A DNA stretch of 64,000 bases from Limnomonas spitsbergensis (taxonomy: Eukaryota; Chlorophyta; Chlorophyceae; Chlamydomonadales). The notes below the pieces were generated by a model. That model ran no database searches, had not been told where the DNA came from, and worked only from the letters and a program-made list of their open reading frames with translations. The stretch spans positions 868,001 through 932,000 of the forward strand of contig JAYJMM010000070.1 of the NCBI GenBank assembly GCA_037349105.1, read 5' to 3'. Positions 45,401 through 56,228 of this stretch are shown here, one piece after another. Both the position numbers and the translations under genes were made by a program. Within the stretch, counting starts at the first letter, position 1. Each line of letters begins with the position of its first letter.

Positions 45401-47295
45401 ACCGTAGATAAGCTTAGCCTTCCCGCAAAAGTAAAGTTTACGAGGGGAGCGCAATAGACCGCGCAAACTATTAAGGAAGTAATATTGGGGGTGCGCGATG
45501 ACATCACTAGGCAGAATCGGTTAGAATCGGTTGGTATCAGTCGGAATCGGGCAGCGCGTGAACTAATAAATAATGAAATTTCACCCTGCGGGGAGAAACA
45601 ATTTTCCTAGCAGGGGTGTGGGGAAGCTTATTTAATATTAAGTACCAGTCTGTATTGCTCCAATTTCGTTTTCGCCACAAAATTTAAGAGGGTACGACTC
45701 ACTGTCTTAATATATATATAAAATCACTTGAAGGGCAAACCAATCATTAACGGCAATACACCATCACGAATATAAAAACATCGCGCGCTGGCGCGCGACT
45801 GGTTGATTCGACATCCGGACAGCACCTGGCAATCTGCCCGGCAATCTCTAGCTCGTTTGCAGCTGGGCACCTTGAACATACGTGCGACAGATCGTATGTC
45901 ATAAGTTGGCAGGGCGGGGGCCTGGCACTGCTTAGTAACCTCGTCCATGGCTGCGAACGGCAACAACGGACCCGAGGTCTGCCGCTGTCAAGTAGCATAC
46001 CGAACACGTCGATTTTGGCCGGGGCTATCATGGAGAGGGGTATCTTACGATTAGGTTAACAAGCACTCTTCATTTTGAAAGCAACCGACGAGGCCTTATA
46101 ATCACGTCAATCAGCCGTTTAAGGCCATTCTACAGCCCACACCGAAACCACTCGGCGCTCTTTCCACCTCCGATTCGAAAATTCTGGAGGAGAGGCCTTC
46201 TGAGCTTCAAACCGATCAACATGAGGAAATGAAGCCACGTGAAATTTTCTTTCCATTGACTCTCAGGTTTAATAAATCATATATGTAAAATCAAAATTAT
46301 TTTAATATTCACGGTGCCTAGGTATGTAAGGGGTAACGACATAAAAGTAAAAATACAGATTAAGTTCAGAGTAACAAAAAGGTATTTCAAACATAAAACC
46401 CTACCAATACCGGTAAAAAATTAACTACACAAGTGAGCACATTGAAATAATCTTAAACAAACAAAGAGCTTGGCACCCTCAGACTAAGCTGCAAGTACGA
46501 AAATCTGGTCCAGGCACTAGTAATATGTAGAGCCCACCAGGCCACCCCTAGTGAGCTGCTGGGCAGCCACCACTGGGCAACCGAGACAAAACCATGACCA
46601 GGCTTCTGCTGGCGGCCCAGGCAGCAGGGCATACTGTGCCAACCCCCGGTCGTAGTACGTAATGCAACTGAAGTGTAAAAATGTCATCCCCAGTCACTCA
46701 CTTTCGATGTGACGCAAGGCGTCTCGTTAGAGGCGCTCCAATATACCCTGAACGCAATCAGCATGGTGCCCTCCCGCTCCTCCAGGTGCAAGAGCCCTGG
46801 GTTGAAGATGCACGCATCCTCAATGTGGAGCGCAGCCTTGAGTAGGGGGGACAGGTCCTGAGGGGCCGAGGAGGAAGAGGAACAGGGGGAGCAGGGGTAG
46901 GTGGTGGGAAGCGGGGGCCTTCCAACATTTGACGTCGGAATGTCATATGCCTTGGTTGAGTAATGACGATGACAACTGCGGAGGCACGAGGCAGCTATGC
47001 TTAGTGGAGTGTCGCAGGGGAGATGCTTTCTGCATGGTGGCTGGGCCTGACTGTCAGCCAGCACCTGTCATGCAGTGAGATGAGCACCTGCCATGCACCA
47101 GCCATGCAGTGAGATGAGCACCTGAATGACATCCGGCTGGTTGACGTAACCGCAGTCATCGAGATAGGAAACGTGGCGTTGGTACATGCGCAGCGTTGGG
47201 TTGGGATCTCGCGTGAGGCTGGGTGCCGTCGTGGCGCCACAAGCGAGCAGAAGGATCAAGCTGCATCGGATCAAGCAGCATCGGATCCCAAGCAT
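39488..47295 (-). CDS. Secreted/lumenal beta-propeller-like protein (GH130/GH43-type), middle exon(s) unresolved
   Basis: Exons (5' to 3'): 47295-47122, 46857-46702, a short exon ending at 43852 (start about 43872), 43746-43692, 43325-43269, 42585-42532, 41168-40979, 40706-40621 and 40270-39488. Phases match from 43852 onward; one exon is probably missing between 46702 and 43872. The N-terminus MLGIRCCLIRCSLILLLACG is a signal peptide or anchor. Blocks in order: VSYLDDCGYVNQPDVIQ; EDACIFNPGLLHLEE and AFRVYWSASNETPC; MMFNRVFPPHETGHVSIQ; YLHQGRYDKNWVPWE; YTNYPSFAPHTVLNWVDYD; GGTPGIRLDMDRFVAVGHV; PPYEITHISHAFLP; VVFPTGLQ and LLLGYGKGDDRIMTLTLS. NPG..AFR, KNWxPW and FPTGL..GYG patterns resemble five-bladed GH130/GH43-like enzymes (family knowledge); the substrate is unknown. 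An SR-rich insert separates the last two blades. Confidence 0.7.
41267..41332 (-). repeat. Duplicated acceptor and exon start
   Basis: This copies 41137-41205, which spans acceptor CTGTAG|GGTACCAG and the first codons of the 41168 exon. The copy keeps an intact CTGCAG|GGTACCAG boundary and would encode GTSLLTYTNYP where the real exon reads GTSLMTYTNYP. Confidence 0.7.
42051..42531 (-). repeat. Tandem repeat carrying the 5' splice site of the 42585-42532 exon
   Basis: GGGGAGGTAACGGGGAGG recurs at an exact 49-bp period (GTTACC on the plus strand near 42282, 42331, 42380, 42429, 42478), one period before the real donor at 42531. Older copies near 42193, 42151 and 42051 also keep the last exon bases (GGTGCATTGGGAG for GGTGCCCTGGGAG). 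Confidence 0.8.
43870..44090 (-). repeat. 27-bp minisatellite adjoining a short exon
   Basis: About eight units of 27 bp (minus-strand core TGGATGAATGGATGCC then TGCCTTTTCAA) end exactly at the acceptor region of the exon 43872-43852. Because 27 is a multiple of three, one frame stays open and is continuous with the exon as MDEWMPAFS units. Confidence 0.8.
44670..45050. repeat. Degenerate tandem repeat, about 45-bp unit, about eight copies
   Basis: Units share CCACTCACC-GCCAAGRC-TACC followed by a CTGGTCCC-type start. Copies have diverged by substitutions and small indels, so the array is old. It lies in the large intron of the beta-propeller gene. Confidence 0.55.
45400..46480. other. AT-rich island in the large intron of the beta-propeller gene
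   Basis: Composition drops sharply from the G+C-rich surroundings, with runs such as ATATATATAAAA and AAATTATTTTAATATT. A four-fold AATCGGTT-like repeat sits at 45515-45550. A minus-strand frame at 45966-45724 (MDEVTKQCQAPALPTYDIRS) is the only protein-like trace. It may be an inserted element; no terminal repeats or target-site duplication were found. Confidence 0.4.
47070..47124 (-). repeat. Duplicated exon-1 donor region
   Basis: CAGGTGCTCATCTCACTGCA occurs at the real donor (47124 downward) and again 34 bp into the intron (about 47090 downward), with a third partial CAGGTGCTGGCTGAC near 47065. Confidence 0.7.
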
Positions 47296-47663
47296 TCCGC
47301 CGAGTCAACTTGGCAATGCCGAGGGCTTGGCCGTGGCGAGTCTCATGAGCAAACAAAATTCTCTATGTTCGAAGTGAAGGGAATGCGGGGACGATGTCCT
47401 CGAACATGCCTCACACTTCCTCATTCCTTGTCACGGGCTCCCAGAATACGCGTCAGCTCGGTACGGCATCGTGAGATCTCGGATCCTAACGCGGAGATCC
47501 CAACGCCAACGTCGACCTGAATCAAGAGCTGGGTGGAGAAACTCCCTTCAATAGACCAGAAATTTGAATTGTTAACTCCTCTAGCTGAATTTTGAATCAA
47601 CCTGTACCGTCCGCGTCCGTACCGTCCCTGAGTGCCGATGCGCGCTTTCCAGAAGGCGCGTTG
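47296..47663. promoter_or_regulatory. Bidirectional promoter region, 368 bp
   Basis: Start codons of the beta-propeller gene (47295, minus) and the sulfotransferase-like gene (47664, plus) face away from each other across this stretch. It must hold both promoters and both 5' UTRs. No TATA box is clear. Several GGATCC/GATCTC motifs occur but have no assigned role. Confidence 0.55.
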
Positions 47664-50600
47664 ATGGCTTCGCCGCGGCCGCAGCAGCGGCATCCAAGCA
47701 TCCTGACTCGCAGGATCTTCGCGATTATCTGCGTGTGTGCGCTGACAGCTCCGCTGCTTTGGTACCTCACGGGCGGTCTGAACGGACTGCCAGGATTAGG
47801 CTTTTTCACCGGCCCCAGCCAAGGTGATTTCTGACCTCACCCCCGACCACGCGCACGCATGCCCTGCATTACGCCCCCCCCCCTTTACCCCTTCACCACA
47901 CACATGCATGCATGCATGAGGAGCAGGACCCCTCCTCCCCATGCCTGCATATGCACATGCTGTGAGCTTTAGTACCCCCCCCCCACACCCCGCTTTCCCT
48001 CTGTGTCCCATGCGCCACATGAGAGCAGCGCATCATGCATACAAGCATAGATATCACTGAGTCTGGACACAATACTCTTCTTTTTTGCTGGCCACACGAA
48101 CAGTATTATACTTACAAATAGTAAGGCCTTAAACCCTACGCCCTGCAACCTCCTTCCTAATTCCGCCCTGGCGAGAGGTCCTTGTTTACCGGGGATCCGT
48201 GTGAACTTTCCTTGGCATCAACCAGCTTCCCCAGGCTTGCTAAACCATGCTTCATACCTTGTTAGTTTCAGCCAACTAAACATTTTATATTTCTTCCGCA
48301 GCAAGCCTGGCTGAGTTACGGGTCTCGGCCGTGGATGCCCTTGACCCTGACAACATTCGTGCAGGGCTCAGCAGCGAGAAGAGGCTCCTGTCTTTGAATC
48401 CCTGCTGGGCTTCTGAAGGGGGCTCTGGCCAAATGACATGCCTCCCGGTGAGAGTGGTGATGAAAAGCATTGGTACTAGCATGTGCCAGCAAATGAATGG
48501 GAAGATTACCGGGACAGCGATACGCAGTGTAAACGATAGATGTCACGCGGTTACACTCAATATACACTTTATTTAGTGCTGTCAGTTAACCGGTATGCCA
48601 AGTTATGTCCACTGTATGTGCAATGTGCATGATATACTATGCGAGCGATGCTGCACCTCGCTTCAGTAGTTATCCATACATTTACCAACGGATGGAGGAA
48701 TACGGTACTTCTGGGAATTTTGAAGAGATGAACATAATGATCCATACTGGTGCATGAATGTCAGGTATTAAATTTTATGTTCGATGCAGCCATGGGACGT
48801 ACCCTGAGCAAGTGCAAACAGAGAAAGCTCTTGAGTTCAAGGCCATTTTTCGTCAGGCTCAAGAGTTGAGAGATCAGGTCTCGAACAGGAGAGCGAGATG
48901 GCAGCTTGTGTGTCAGATTTCTCTGTTTGACATTCCCTGGAACACAAATATTTGACCCAGGAGCTGCTTCTCCCAACCGCTTGCTGCTCTAATCTGCTGC
49001 AGTTCAATCCCTGCGCACTCCTGAGGTCCCCTCATAATTCAGATAAAAAACAAGCAAGCGAACAAAGCAAAACAAAATCCAGAGTGTAATGCATTGGCAT
49101 TGTACTGGTTATCCCTCCAGTATTTTCCACGGCATTTCCCGCATCTGCTGCTGCCTCCTGTGGGCTGCTACCTGCCAGACCTGGCACTGCCTGCTCTGAT
49201 CAGCCGCACGCCCAAATGCCCACCCTCCCTATTATACAGCATTTCTACGTCAGCGGGCTGCACGCAGGCGCCCTACGCCTGGGCAGACTGCTAGCAGCGC
49301 ATCCCAACGTTGTTCTGGTGGGGTCAGGGTTGAATTTATGGTCAGGAATACTGGTGTGAAAAGGGTGAAGTGCACAGGTAGGAAAACTGGCCTGAACCAT
49401 GAAGTAGGAACACTAGTGTGAACCTCCATAGTATGAATGCTGGTGGGAATTTGTGCGAACCTCACAGATGTTAATTAAGATTGGTGTGATCCTGTTGCCC
49501 GGATGATAACTTTGCCCCGCTTGGAAGGCTATGCTGTAAGAGGCCGTGGGTCGGGGGTTCAGGGGGGGTGGGTTTACGGGCTTTGGAATTTGGGTTTCCC
49601 CAATTCTGAGACTGTGAGCATTTAAGCTCCGGATATATGGGCTACACCGTGCTTTTTGCATTTCAGTTGTTCTGGGTATCTGGGATGCCGTGATAGCCTC
49701 TTAATTTCGAATTTCCTCCTACAGGCCTGAAGTATTCTGAAACCTCCAATACTCTCTAACCTGAAATAGATTGAAACCTACAATAATTTGAACCCCCAAA
49801 TAATCCGAAACCTGAAATACTCGGATACCTGACTGGCTCTGAAGTTTAAAATATCCCCTGGGTGCCCAGGATGTCGGGGACGGGCGGCCGGATAAACCCG
49901 CGGGCAGCTTTTGGTCAGGTGGGGGAGATGCCTGCAGCCTGTATTGTTTTTTTTTTTGCTGCATCAACACATCCATCCAACAGCCTTTTTAAAACTGCCC
50001 GGCAGTACAAACAGTGAGGACCGAGGAGGCAGAAGGAAGCTAGTGACACACAAATGCATGCAAGCAGAATATGGGGGTGGAGTGGCAAACAAATCATGGT
50101 CATGGACTACCCGGTATTCTCTCGATGTCCAGGGCTGGCCGTGCAGCCAAGCGGCCATGCAACTACGGCATGCAACCATGCAGCCATGCCCTGGTTGCAT
50201 TGGACGGGTTTTTTCACGCTGGCCGGTCCCCTCCAGACATAAGGGACAAAATGGCGCCTAAAAAGCCTTTCAAGCCCAATTCCTTGATCCCCTCTTACTC
50301 AATTGTACCCCATTCATTCCTGGGTCCATGCCCCTCTCCCTCCTCTACCCCCCCCCTGGACCGAAATTCCCCACCCCCCATATCCTCACATCTCCTACCC
50401 GCCTTTGCCTCCAGGGTCGTGTACCATATCCCTGCGGCAGTACCTGAATGCACTTCAAGCGCTATTCTTTAATTTCCTCTTCTACCCTTTACGCCTCATG
50501 ATTCCTGGTTTGATGCTCTCCTCCCCTCCCTCCTCGATTTTTTAACAGCTCCCCCACCCCCTGTTCTTGCACCTCCTTTCCGCCTATGCCTTAAGGGTCG

Positions 50601-53600
50601 AGCACCATGTCCCTGCGGCAGTACCTGGATGCCATTGGTCATGACGGTGTCCCTGGCGTACGGCAATCCCCTGCAAGCAACACTATCATGGACAGCAGCC
50701 CGGGCACCTATGACCTTTCATGGTCGGGATCAGGCAAGTCACAATACGACAATGGCGTAACCCTTGTCTTAATTGTCACCTTGGGCTAATGAGTCATGGG
50801 AATTTGGGGAACAGACTTGCCACATGTGACCTGTCCTGTTGTGATTTGCAGAATCCTGTCTGGTACGAAATCGTTTTGGTGATCGTTGTCGTAACTTTGG
50901 GCTGCTGCGTCATGTGATCATGAACAGCAGCCTGGCCACTTGTCACCTGTTGTGGTCAGAGCATCAAGTGGTTGACTGCTCCCGCACTGCAATCAACAGC
51001 GTAATATTTTTACATTCAAAAGGGATAGTGCAATTTGATCATTGACAGCAGCCCGGCCACATAGGACCTGCCATGGTCAGAGCACCAGGATGTTCCCGGC
51101 TCCTTCGCTGGTCCCTCGCTCTCGCCTTCGGGACATTGTCTCCTCCCTTGACTCCTCGCATCGAATTTCCTAATCTTGCATCATAGATTGTCTAGTTCAA
51201 ATCCAGCTCTTGAATTTAAATTTGAATCTGCCGTGATTCATCGTCCGCCGCATTGAATTTGACCTCGCAACCGGATGCAGGCCGCGCGCACCGCGCTTTT
51301 CAGGCGGCTGAGGAGTCCTGTCGGCGGCGCTGCGCTCGCCAGCACGGCGGCGCGAAGGGACGGGGGTTTGAGGCATGCGCCGCGGGGCAATGCCTTGCTG
51401 AGGGGAGAGCAGCAGATCGGAAGGTGCAGGCAGCAGGCAGCGGGCACGCTTGGGGGGAATGGAACACCTAGAGCTGTAGAGGGGTCAGATGACCTGCCTG
51501 ATCCCGTGAAAACTTTGAACCTGACCCCCCTGAGGTCTGAAAACTAAACCCTGATCCATACAGTGAGCCATAGAGGTCCGGCATCACTTGCCCCCCCTCC
51601 TTCGCATCCCGGTGGCTTTCCATTAATGGCCTGAAAAGAAATCTGCACATATGTCACCAAGTGAAACCTATCGTGAACCTTGTTGTGGACCCTTTTGTGT
51701 AACCTGCTGTATACCTTGTTGTGAACCTTGTCATGAGCCTCGTCCCCCCTTGTGTATGCAGGCGGCCTCCAGCGCAGGCCTGCCTCTGGAGGACCTACAT
51801 TTGCCGATGCTGATGAGGGCGGTGTACGGGCAAGAGGTGCAGCCCAAGTTTGTCTTTATGTTGAGGCACCCGATTCATCGCATCTACTCAGCCTACTTTG
51901 GGTGGGAGTTGGGGGCTATAGGGGGGGGGGGGGGGGGGAGGGGGGGAGTTGACCCTTAACCCGAAAATCCACAGCCCTAAATCCCGCACTGCCTGATGTG
52001 GTACAGTAAGCAGCACATGCCCTGCCGCTGCCGCTGCTTGCGGAGAGCCTTATTCAAATTTCAAATGCACAACGTTACAGCCGGGGACTGCCTTTTCATC
52101 TGCTCTGTGGAAAGAGGGGATGAGTCGCACATCCCTATTTTGGGGGCAGGATAACCAAGGGATTACAGTTCAGAAAGCGTTGCAGCTTTTGATACATTCT
52201 GAGCCATCACCATTATATTCAGTACATTATCTACATGTACTGCCCAGGACGCCAGCTTTGAGAGAGCGGTACGGGTACAACCTAGCCGGCTTCACTGCCT
52301 TTGTGGGGGAGCAGTACGGAGCGTACCGCAGCTGTGAGCGCAACCACTCAAGAGCCGAATGCATCTTGCAGTTTGAGACGCTGGGGGCGGAGGAGCGCGC
52401 CCTGTACACTCACTGCAGCGAGGTGAGGGGGCTTGTGTAGGGGGGGGGCTAGGGAGCATGCTATGAAAGGGGTTACAAGGGGACGTGGATATTGGGGAGC
52501 CAAGCGGGAAGGAGCAGACCAGGGTCGAGCTGAGGTCCTTGTATTCCTTGTTTAGTAGGCCTTTGAAGAATGGTGGTTTTGGTGGCATCGGGGTGCTTTG
52601 GTGGCATCAATATGTGGGCTTTGGGCCATGGGGGCCTTGGTGGCTTTAGTGGCATTAATATGGGGAGCCTAGAGGACATGGATAGGGGGGTGTAGGGGCT
52701 TCGGATCTCGGTGACAAGGAAACGCGGCCTAGGGAGAAGGCTATGGCAGATTAGTGAGCCATTTATAGGGGGGGGGGGCTGGTTAGGGGGGAGGTCCGAG
52801 TGAAACAGATGGGGGAAGGCATGTCCTTGGTGATGTAGATAGGAGGCCTAGAAATATTCATGGGGGAAGCCCCAGGTGAAATGGATGGAAGGCCCTGGGG
52901 TTGAAGCGATGGGGCTCAGGGGGTATGGATATAGGGGCCAAGGGAGCGGACCAGGGACCAGACAGACCAGAAAGCCGTGTTCCTCAAGGGCTTGACTCCC
53001 TGCTGAGAAGCCATGCATGCATGTATCTGCGTCTTGCTATCTGATGGGCATAGTCGGAGCCATGATCAACGGAGTCTGGCCCCATTGAAGATGGAAGAGA
53101 TGGTTGGACGCATACCAAGGGGCGGAGTAGGGAATGGAGCATTTGTTTCTTGAGGCGGTGCGTTCTAGGTGCAGCTTTAGGGTCTGCCGGATTTTGAGGC
53201 GCCTTTTATTTCTCATGAAGTTGCATCCAGATATTCCAGAGTACTGATAAGCTTACCTTCAAGGCACGCTGCTAATCTTGTTAGATTCTATGAGTGTCTT
53301 TACTGCTAATTAGTGCCTTACCCTAAGATCAACGTACGCCCTACCGCATGGGCCCATAAACGTTAGTTATACCCTAACTCCAAAGTCAGATACGTCCTAT
53401 GGAAACCTCTAACCCCTCTCATTAACCCTTGCCAGCTCTTGAGGGGCATGTATTCCTCACATCTTCGGACCTGGTTTCGGTTTTTCCCGAGGAGCTCCTT
53501 CTTGATCATCAACAGCATCGATCTCTTCCAGCAGAAAGAAAACAGGGTGACAGCAAAGGTGGGTGGGTTGTGCGGATGTGCACAATTTAAGTTGTGTTTT

Positions 53601-54074
53601 CCAACTTGTACACCGTACAGGGTGCCGGGATTCAGAACTGGATTGGATAATGTCTTTGCCTCGTTGATACGAGCTTCAAGCACACGCCGTTAACACATTT
53701 GTTTTCCTGTCCAAGCCCTGTTCCTGATTCTGGACTGTTAGTTTAGACTGCACGCGCCAAGGTTTGGATTGAATGTGGAAGGCCTGACAGTTTTGAACAA
53801 GCTCATTAAGTGTGTCTGTGTGTCTGTGCAGATTTTAGAGTTCTTGGGCCTCCCGGTTCCGGAGCAAGGTAGTCCCCTCTGGGCGGAAATGGACGAGGCA
53901 GCCGGGTGGCATGTCACCCACACCACGCAGATCGGGTGGAGTATTCCGGAGGGCCCCCGCCGGGTGCTGTCAAAGCTGTACGAGCCGCACAATGCTGACC
54001 TGGCGCAGCTCTTGCAGGACGACAGCTGGAATATGTGGAACCAGGACATCAACGTCTGCCCGCCTTCGTGCTGA
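47664..54074 (+). CDS. Type II membrane sulfotransferase-like protein, about 450 aa
   Basis: Exons: 47664-47823, 48302-48447, 49240-49317, 50596-50733, 51281-51423, 51762-51901, 52248-52422, 53436-53558 and 53832-54074. Phases match except between exons 3 and 4, where a short exon or other acceptor is missing. Residues about 14-35 (RRIFAIICVCALTAPLLWYL) form a signal anchor, as in Golgi enzymes. CLP|HFYVSGLHAGALRL..HP aligns with the 5'-phosphosulfate loop of carbohydrate sulfotransferases (usually LP-F-I-G-x-x-K-x-G-T-T-x-L). NTIMDSSPGTY matches their D-x-S-P-x-Y block, FVFMLRHPIHRIYSAYF the 3'-phosphate site R-(D/H)P-x-x-R-x-x-S-x-Y, and WFRFFPRSSFLIINSIDLF plus the C-terminal YEPHNADLAQLL complete the fold. 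The loop lacks the usual Lys and Thr-Thr. The intron after exon 4 appears to use a GC donor (TCAG|GCAAGT). Confidence 0.8.
50414..50456 (+). repeat. Partial copy of the start of sulfotransferase exon 4
   Basis: CCAGGGTCGTGTACCATATC leading into CCCTGCGGCAGTACCTGAAT repeats the acceptor and first codons of the exon at 50596, including a CAG|GGTCG boundary. Confidence 0.65.
50797..51105 (+). repeat. Three decayed copies of the end of sulfotransferase exon 4
   Basis: Segments near 50797, 50919 and 51038 echo ACAGCAGCCCGGGCACCTAT and TCATGGTCGGGATCAG of the real exon end (50692-50733), each at about 120-bp spacing and with stops. They fill the following intron. Confidence 0.6.
51915..51948 (+). 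repeat. Poly-G run next to the exon-6 donor
   Basis: An almost pure run of about 25 G follows shortly after the donor at 51902; such runs are common sites of sequencing error and of G-quadruplex formation. Confidence 0.6.
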
Positions 54075-54770
54075 GGTTACAAATAACTGGCGGATACCGG
54101 TGCTGTGAAGCGAATGACTAGCTTGGTTGCAGCCAGGGAGGAGAGCCACCGGGAACAATTGGTTTAAAGCCTGCGTGTTGGACGGTCCTAGCTGAGACGC
54201 GGTTTGGGACAGCAGGAACCGAGACTGCGGCTTTCAGAGAGGGGAGATAGATGGGTAGAGAGAGATCTTGAGAGTTACAGGTGGCAGGTTTAGGGCCGGC
54301 ATGTTGGAGGATCGTAGCTGAGACATGGATTGGAGCCAGAGGATACATGGACTGCAGATATAAGAGGAGGAGTCGAAAAGGAGGACAGGGAGTCAAGCTT
54401 TCTCCTTCGTACATGTCGGATAAAGCTCAATCTGGAGATTTGGTTTACATACCTTGCTGCATTCGTTTGCTTGGATAACACAGTGTGAGGGCGTCCAGAT
54501 CAGCTTTTTCGGCGGAGCCCCCCAGCCGGCCGAAGGTTGCGGGGGCGAAGCCCCCGGAGTCACCCCGTATCAGTCCGTCCGTCCGTCCGTCTGTCAGCCC
54601 GATGTTTCTGGAATGACCCGGAACTTTTAAGCCGTACAGCGCAAATCAGCCGACTGGTTATTCCTGTCAGACCTTAAAGGCCGAGAAACTCGGCTACCAA
54701 GGCTGGATCTCACAGCGGTAAAAATCGTAACGTCACGTATCGACACGGTCCACTACGGTGCACCGACTGA
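54075..54770. other. Intergenic stretch with a palindrome and TCCG repeats
   Basis: No gene is supported. GGGGGCGAAGCCCCC (about 54541-54555) is a perfect hairpin palindrome and is followed by about five TCCG units near 54573-54593. The pair resembles short mobile hairpins that occur in many copies in volvocalean genomes (recollection, not checked). Confidence 0.45.
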
Positions 54771-54995
54771 AAATCCACACTTTTTGAGTATGTGTGGAAT
54801 GACCACACTGAGATTCCACACAGCGACACGACCATCGCTAGTGATAAGCCCAGCAACTGGTACATTGCAGATTTGCAGCGATACATCGCGTACAACTTAT
54901 GTTCGGACTGCCCGTTCGAAGTTTCGTGGATGTTGCACCCGTTTAACGCTTGGGGATCCTTCATGCGTGTCATATATCACCTTCCGATGAACTAG
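54771..54995 (+). other. Unassigned open frame, 74 codons
   Basis: The frame lies between an in-frame TGA at 54768 and TAG at 54993, and reads STLFEYVWNDHTEIPHSDTT then WYIADLQRYIAYNLCSDCPF. It has balanced, protein-like composition with no low complexity, but no ATG near its start and no convincing splice sites. It may be a fragment of a transposon or pseudogene. Confidence 0.3.
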
Positions 54996-56228
54996 CACTT
55001 CAAGAGCTCACGGAATTTGCAGCTCAGCTGCTCAGCTAGTCAGATACTCAGATGTAACAGATCAGGTGGGAGTGTGAGACGTAAGAGGAACGGACTCAAC
55101 TTGAACTGAGAGGGGATGTGTTTATACGGACTGGGTGGAATTAGGAGTTAAATAATCTATCGATGATTGCCCGGATGATTGTCTGCTTAAACTAGCATTC
55201 CGCATGTATTCCGCATGGTCAATCCGCATGCATACATGGTGACCCTTAGGAGTTACTTGGCCATGCAAGATTGCATGGGGGCTGGCATGCAGCCATGCAT
55301 GCCGGTTTGGGCCATGGCACCTCCCCCTCAAATGTGAGATTTGAGGGGGGGGGTCGCATTGAATCCCGTATCGGGCCAAAGGCCCGTATCGTTACGTAAC
55401 ATATCGTAACGGAACGTGATATACCGTAACCCATTCCCTATGTCCCTGAGGTCAATGACATTACACGTTTGGGCCATGCTGCAAAGGCGCGGCCGCATGG
55501 GCGCCCAACCATCTGGTCGTGAGGGAAATAAACTCGAGGGTAAGGAACATTTAAAAAATAAAAAATACCTGAGGGCGAGGGGGGGGCAGGAAAAAAATCA
55601 GGGCCCCCACCCCCCTTAATTCTCTAAAACTCATCCGTTTGACTTGGGAGTTGCACCTAAGGACTTTTGGGAGGGTATGTCGCACCATAAAGCAGTAACC
55701 GTGATACTATGTAAAAAGCCGGCCAGAGCGCCTTAGAGAGGCGCCCTCTACTCACAACACGGTACATCACCGTACACAAAGGCACCTTGTACTACACTGC
55801 TGAGATAAAAGTGCTGTAAAGGGTAACTGTATAAAGTACTGGTAGTAAGACAGCCCTAGTGGAAGCTCCTCACTGGTTGGCCTGCCTGGGCGCCCCTGAC
55901 TCGTGGGTACCACCCCTACTACTTTACTCTGAGAGCGCTAGGAGACAGCCGCGGCTGGCTGGTATGCCTGCCCCAATGCGTGCTTTACTTGGGTCGGACA
56001 CTACTTGCACGGGCCGGCGGCCAGGTGGGGGTCTGCTACGTTGGATTAAGTCCCAGACCCTTAACCCTAACACAAATCAACCTGAACCCTGAACCCTTAA
56101 CTCCACTCAGCTGCATGTTGGTGACAATGCAGCGCTTCTCTGTAAAAAAATCAGCCCAAAGTTTAGGTTTTGAACCTAAACCCTTCACCCCGTCACACGT
56201 TGCCGCTGCTGCAGCGCTTTTCTGTCAG
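54996..56228. other. Intergenic stretch, no supported gene
   Basis: It contains the MITE-related arm at 55468-55519 and a block rich in CGTAAC/CGTATC motifs near 55370-55430. Upstream exons of the kinase may hide here, but I could not place any. Confidence 0.35.
55468..55519. repeat. Single arm related to the 3768-4060 MITE family
   Basis: GGGCCATGCTGCAAAGGCGC with GGCCGCATGGGCGCCCA follows the left-arm order of the MITE at 3768, and the next bases (ATCTGGTCGTGAGG) match the copy at 7006-7055. Confidence 0.45.
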
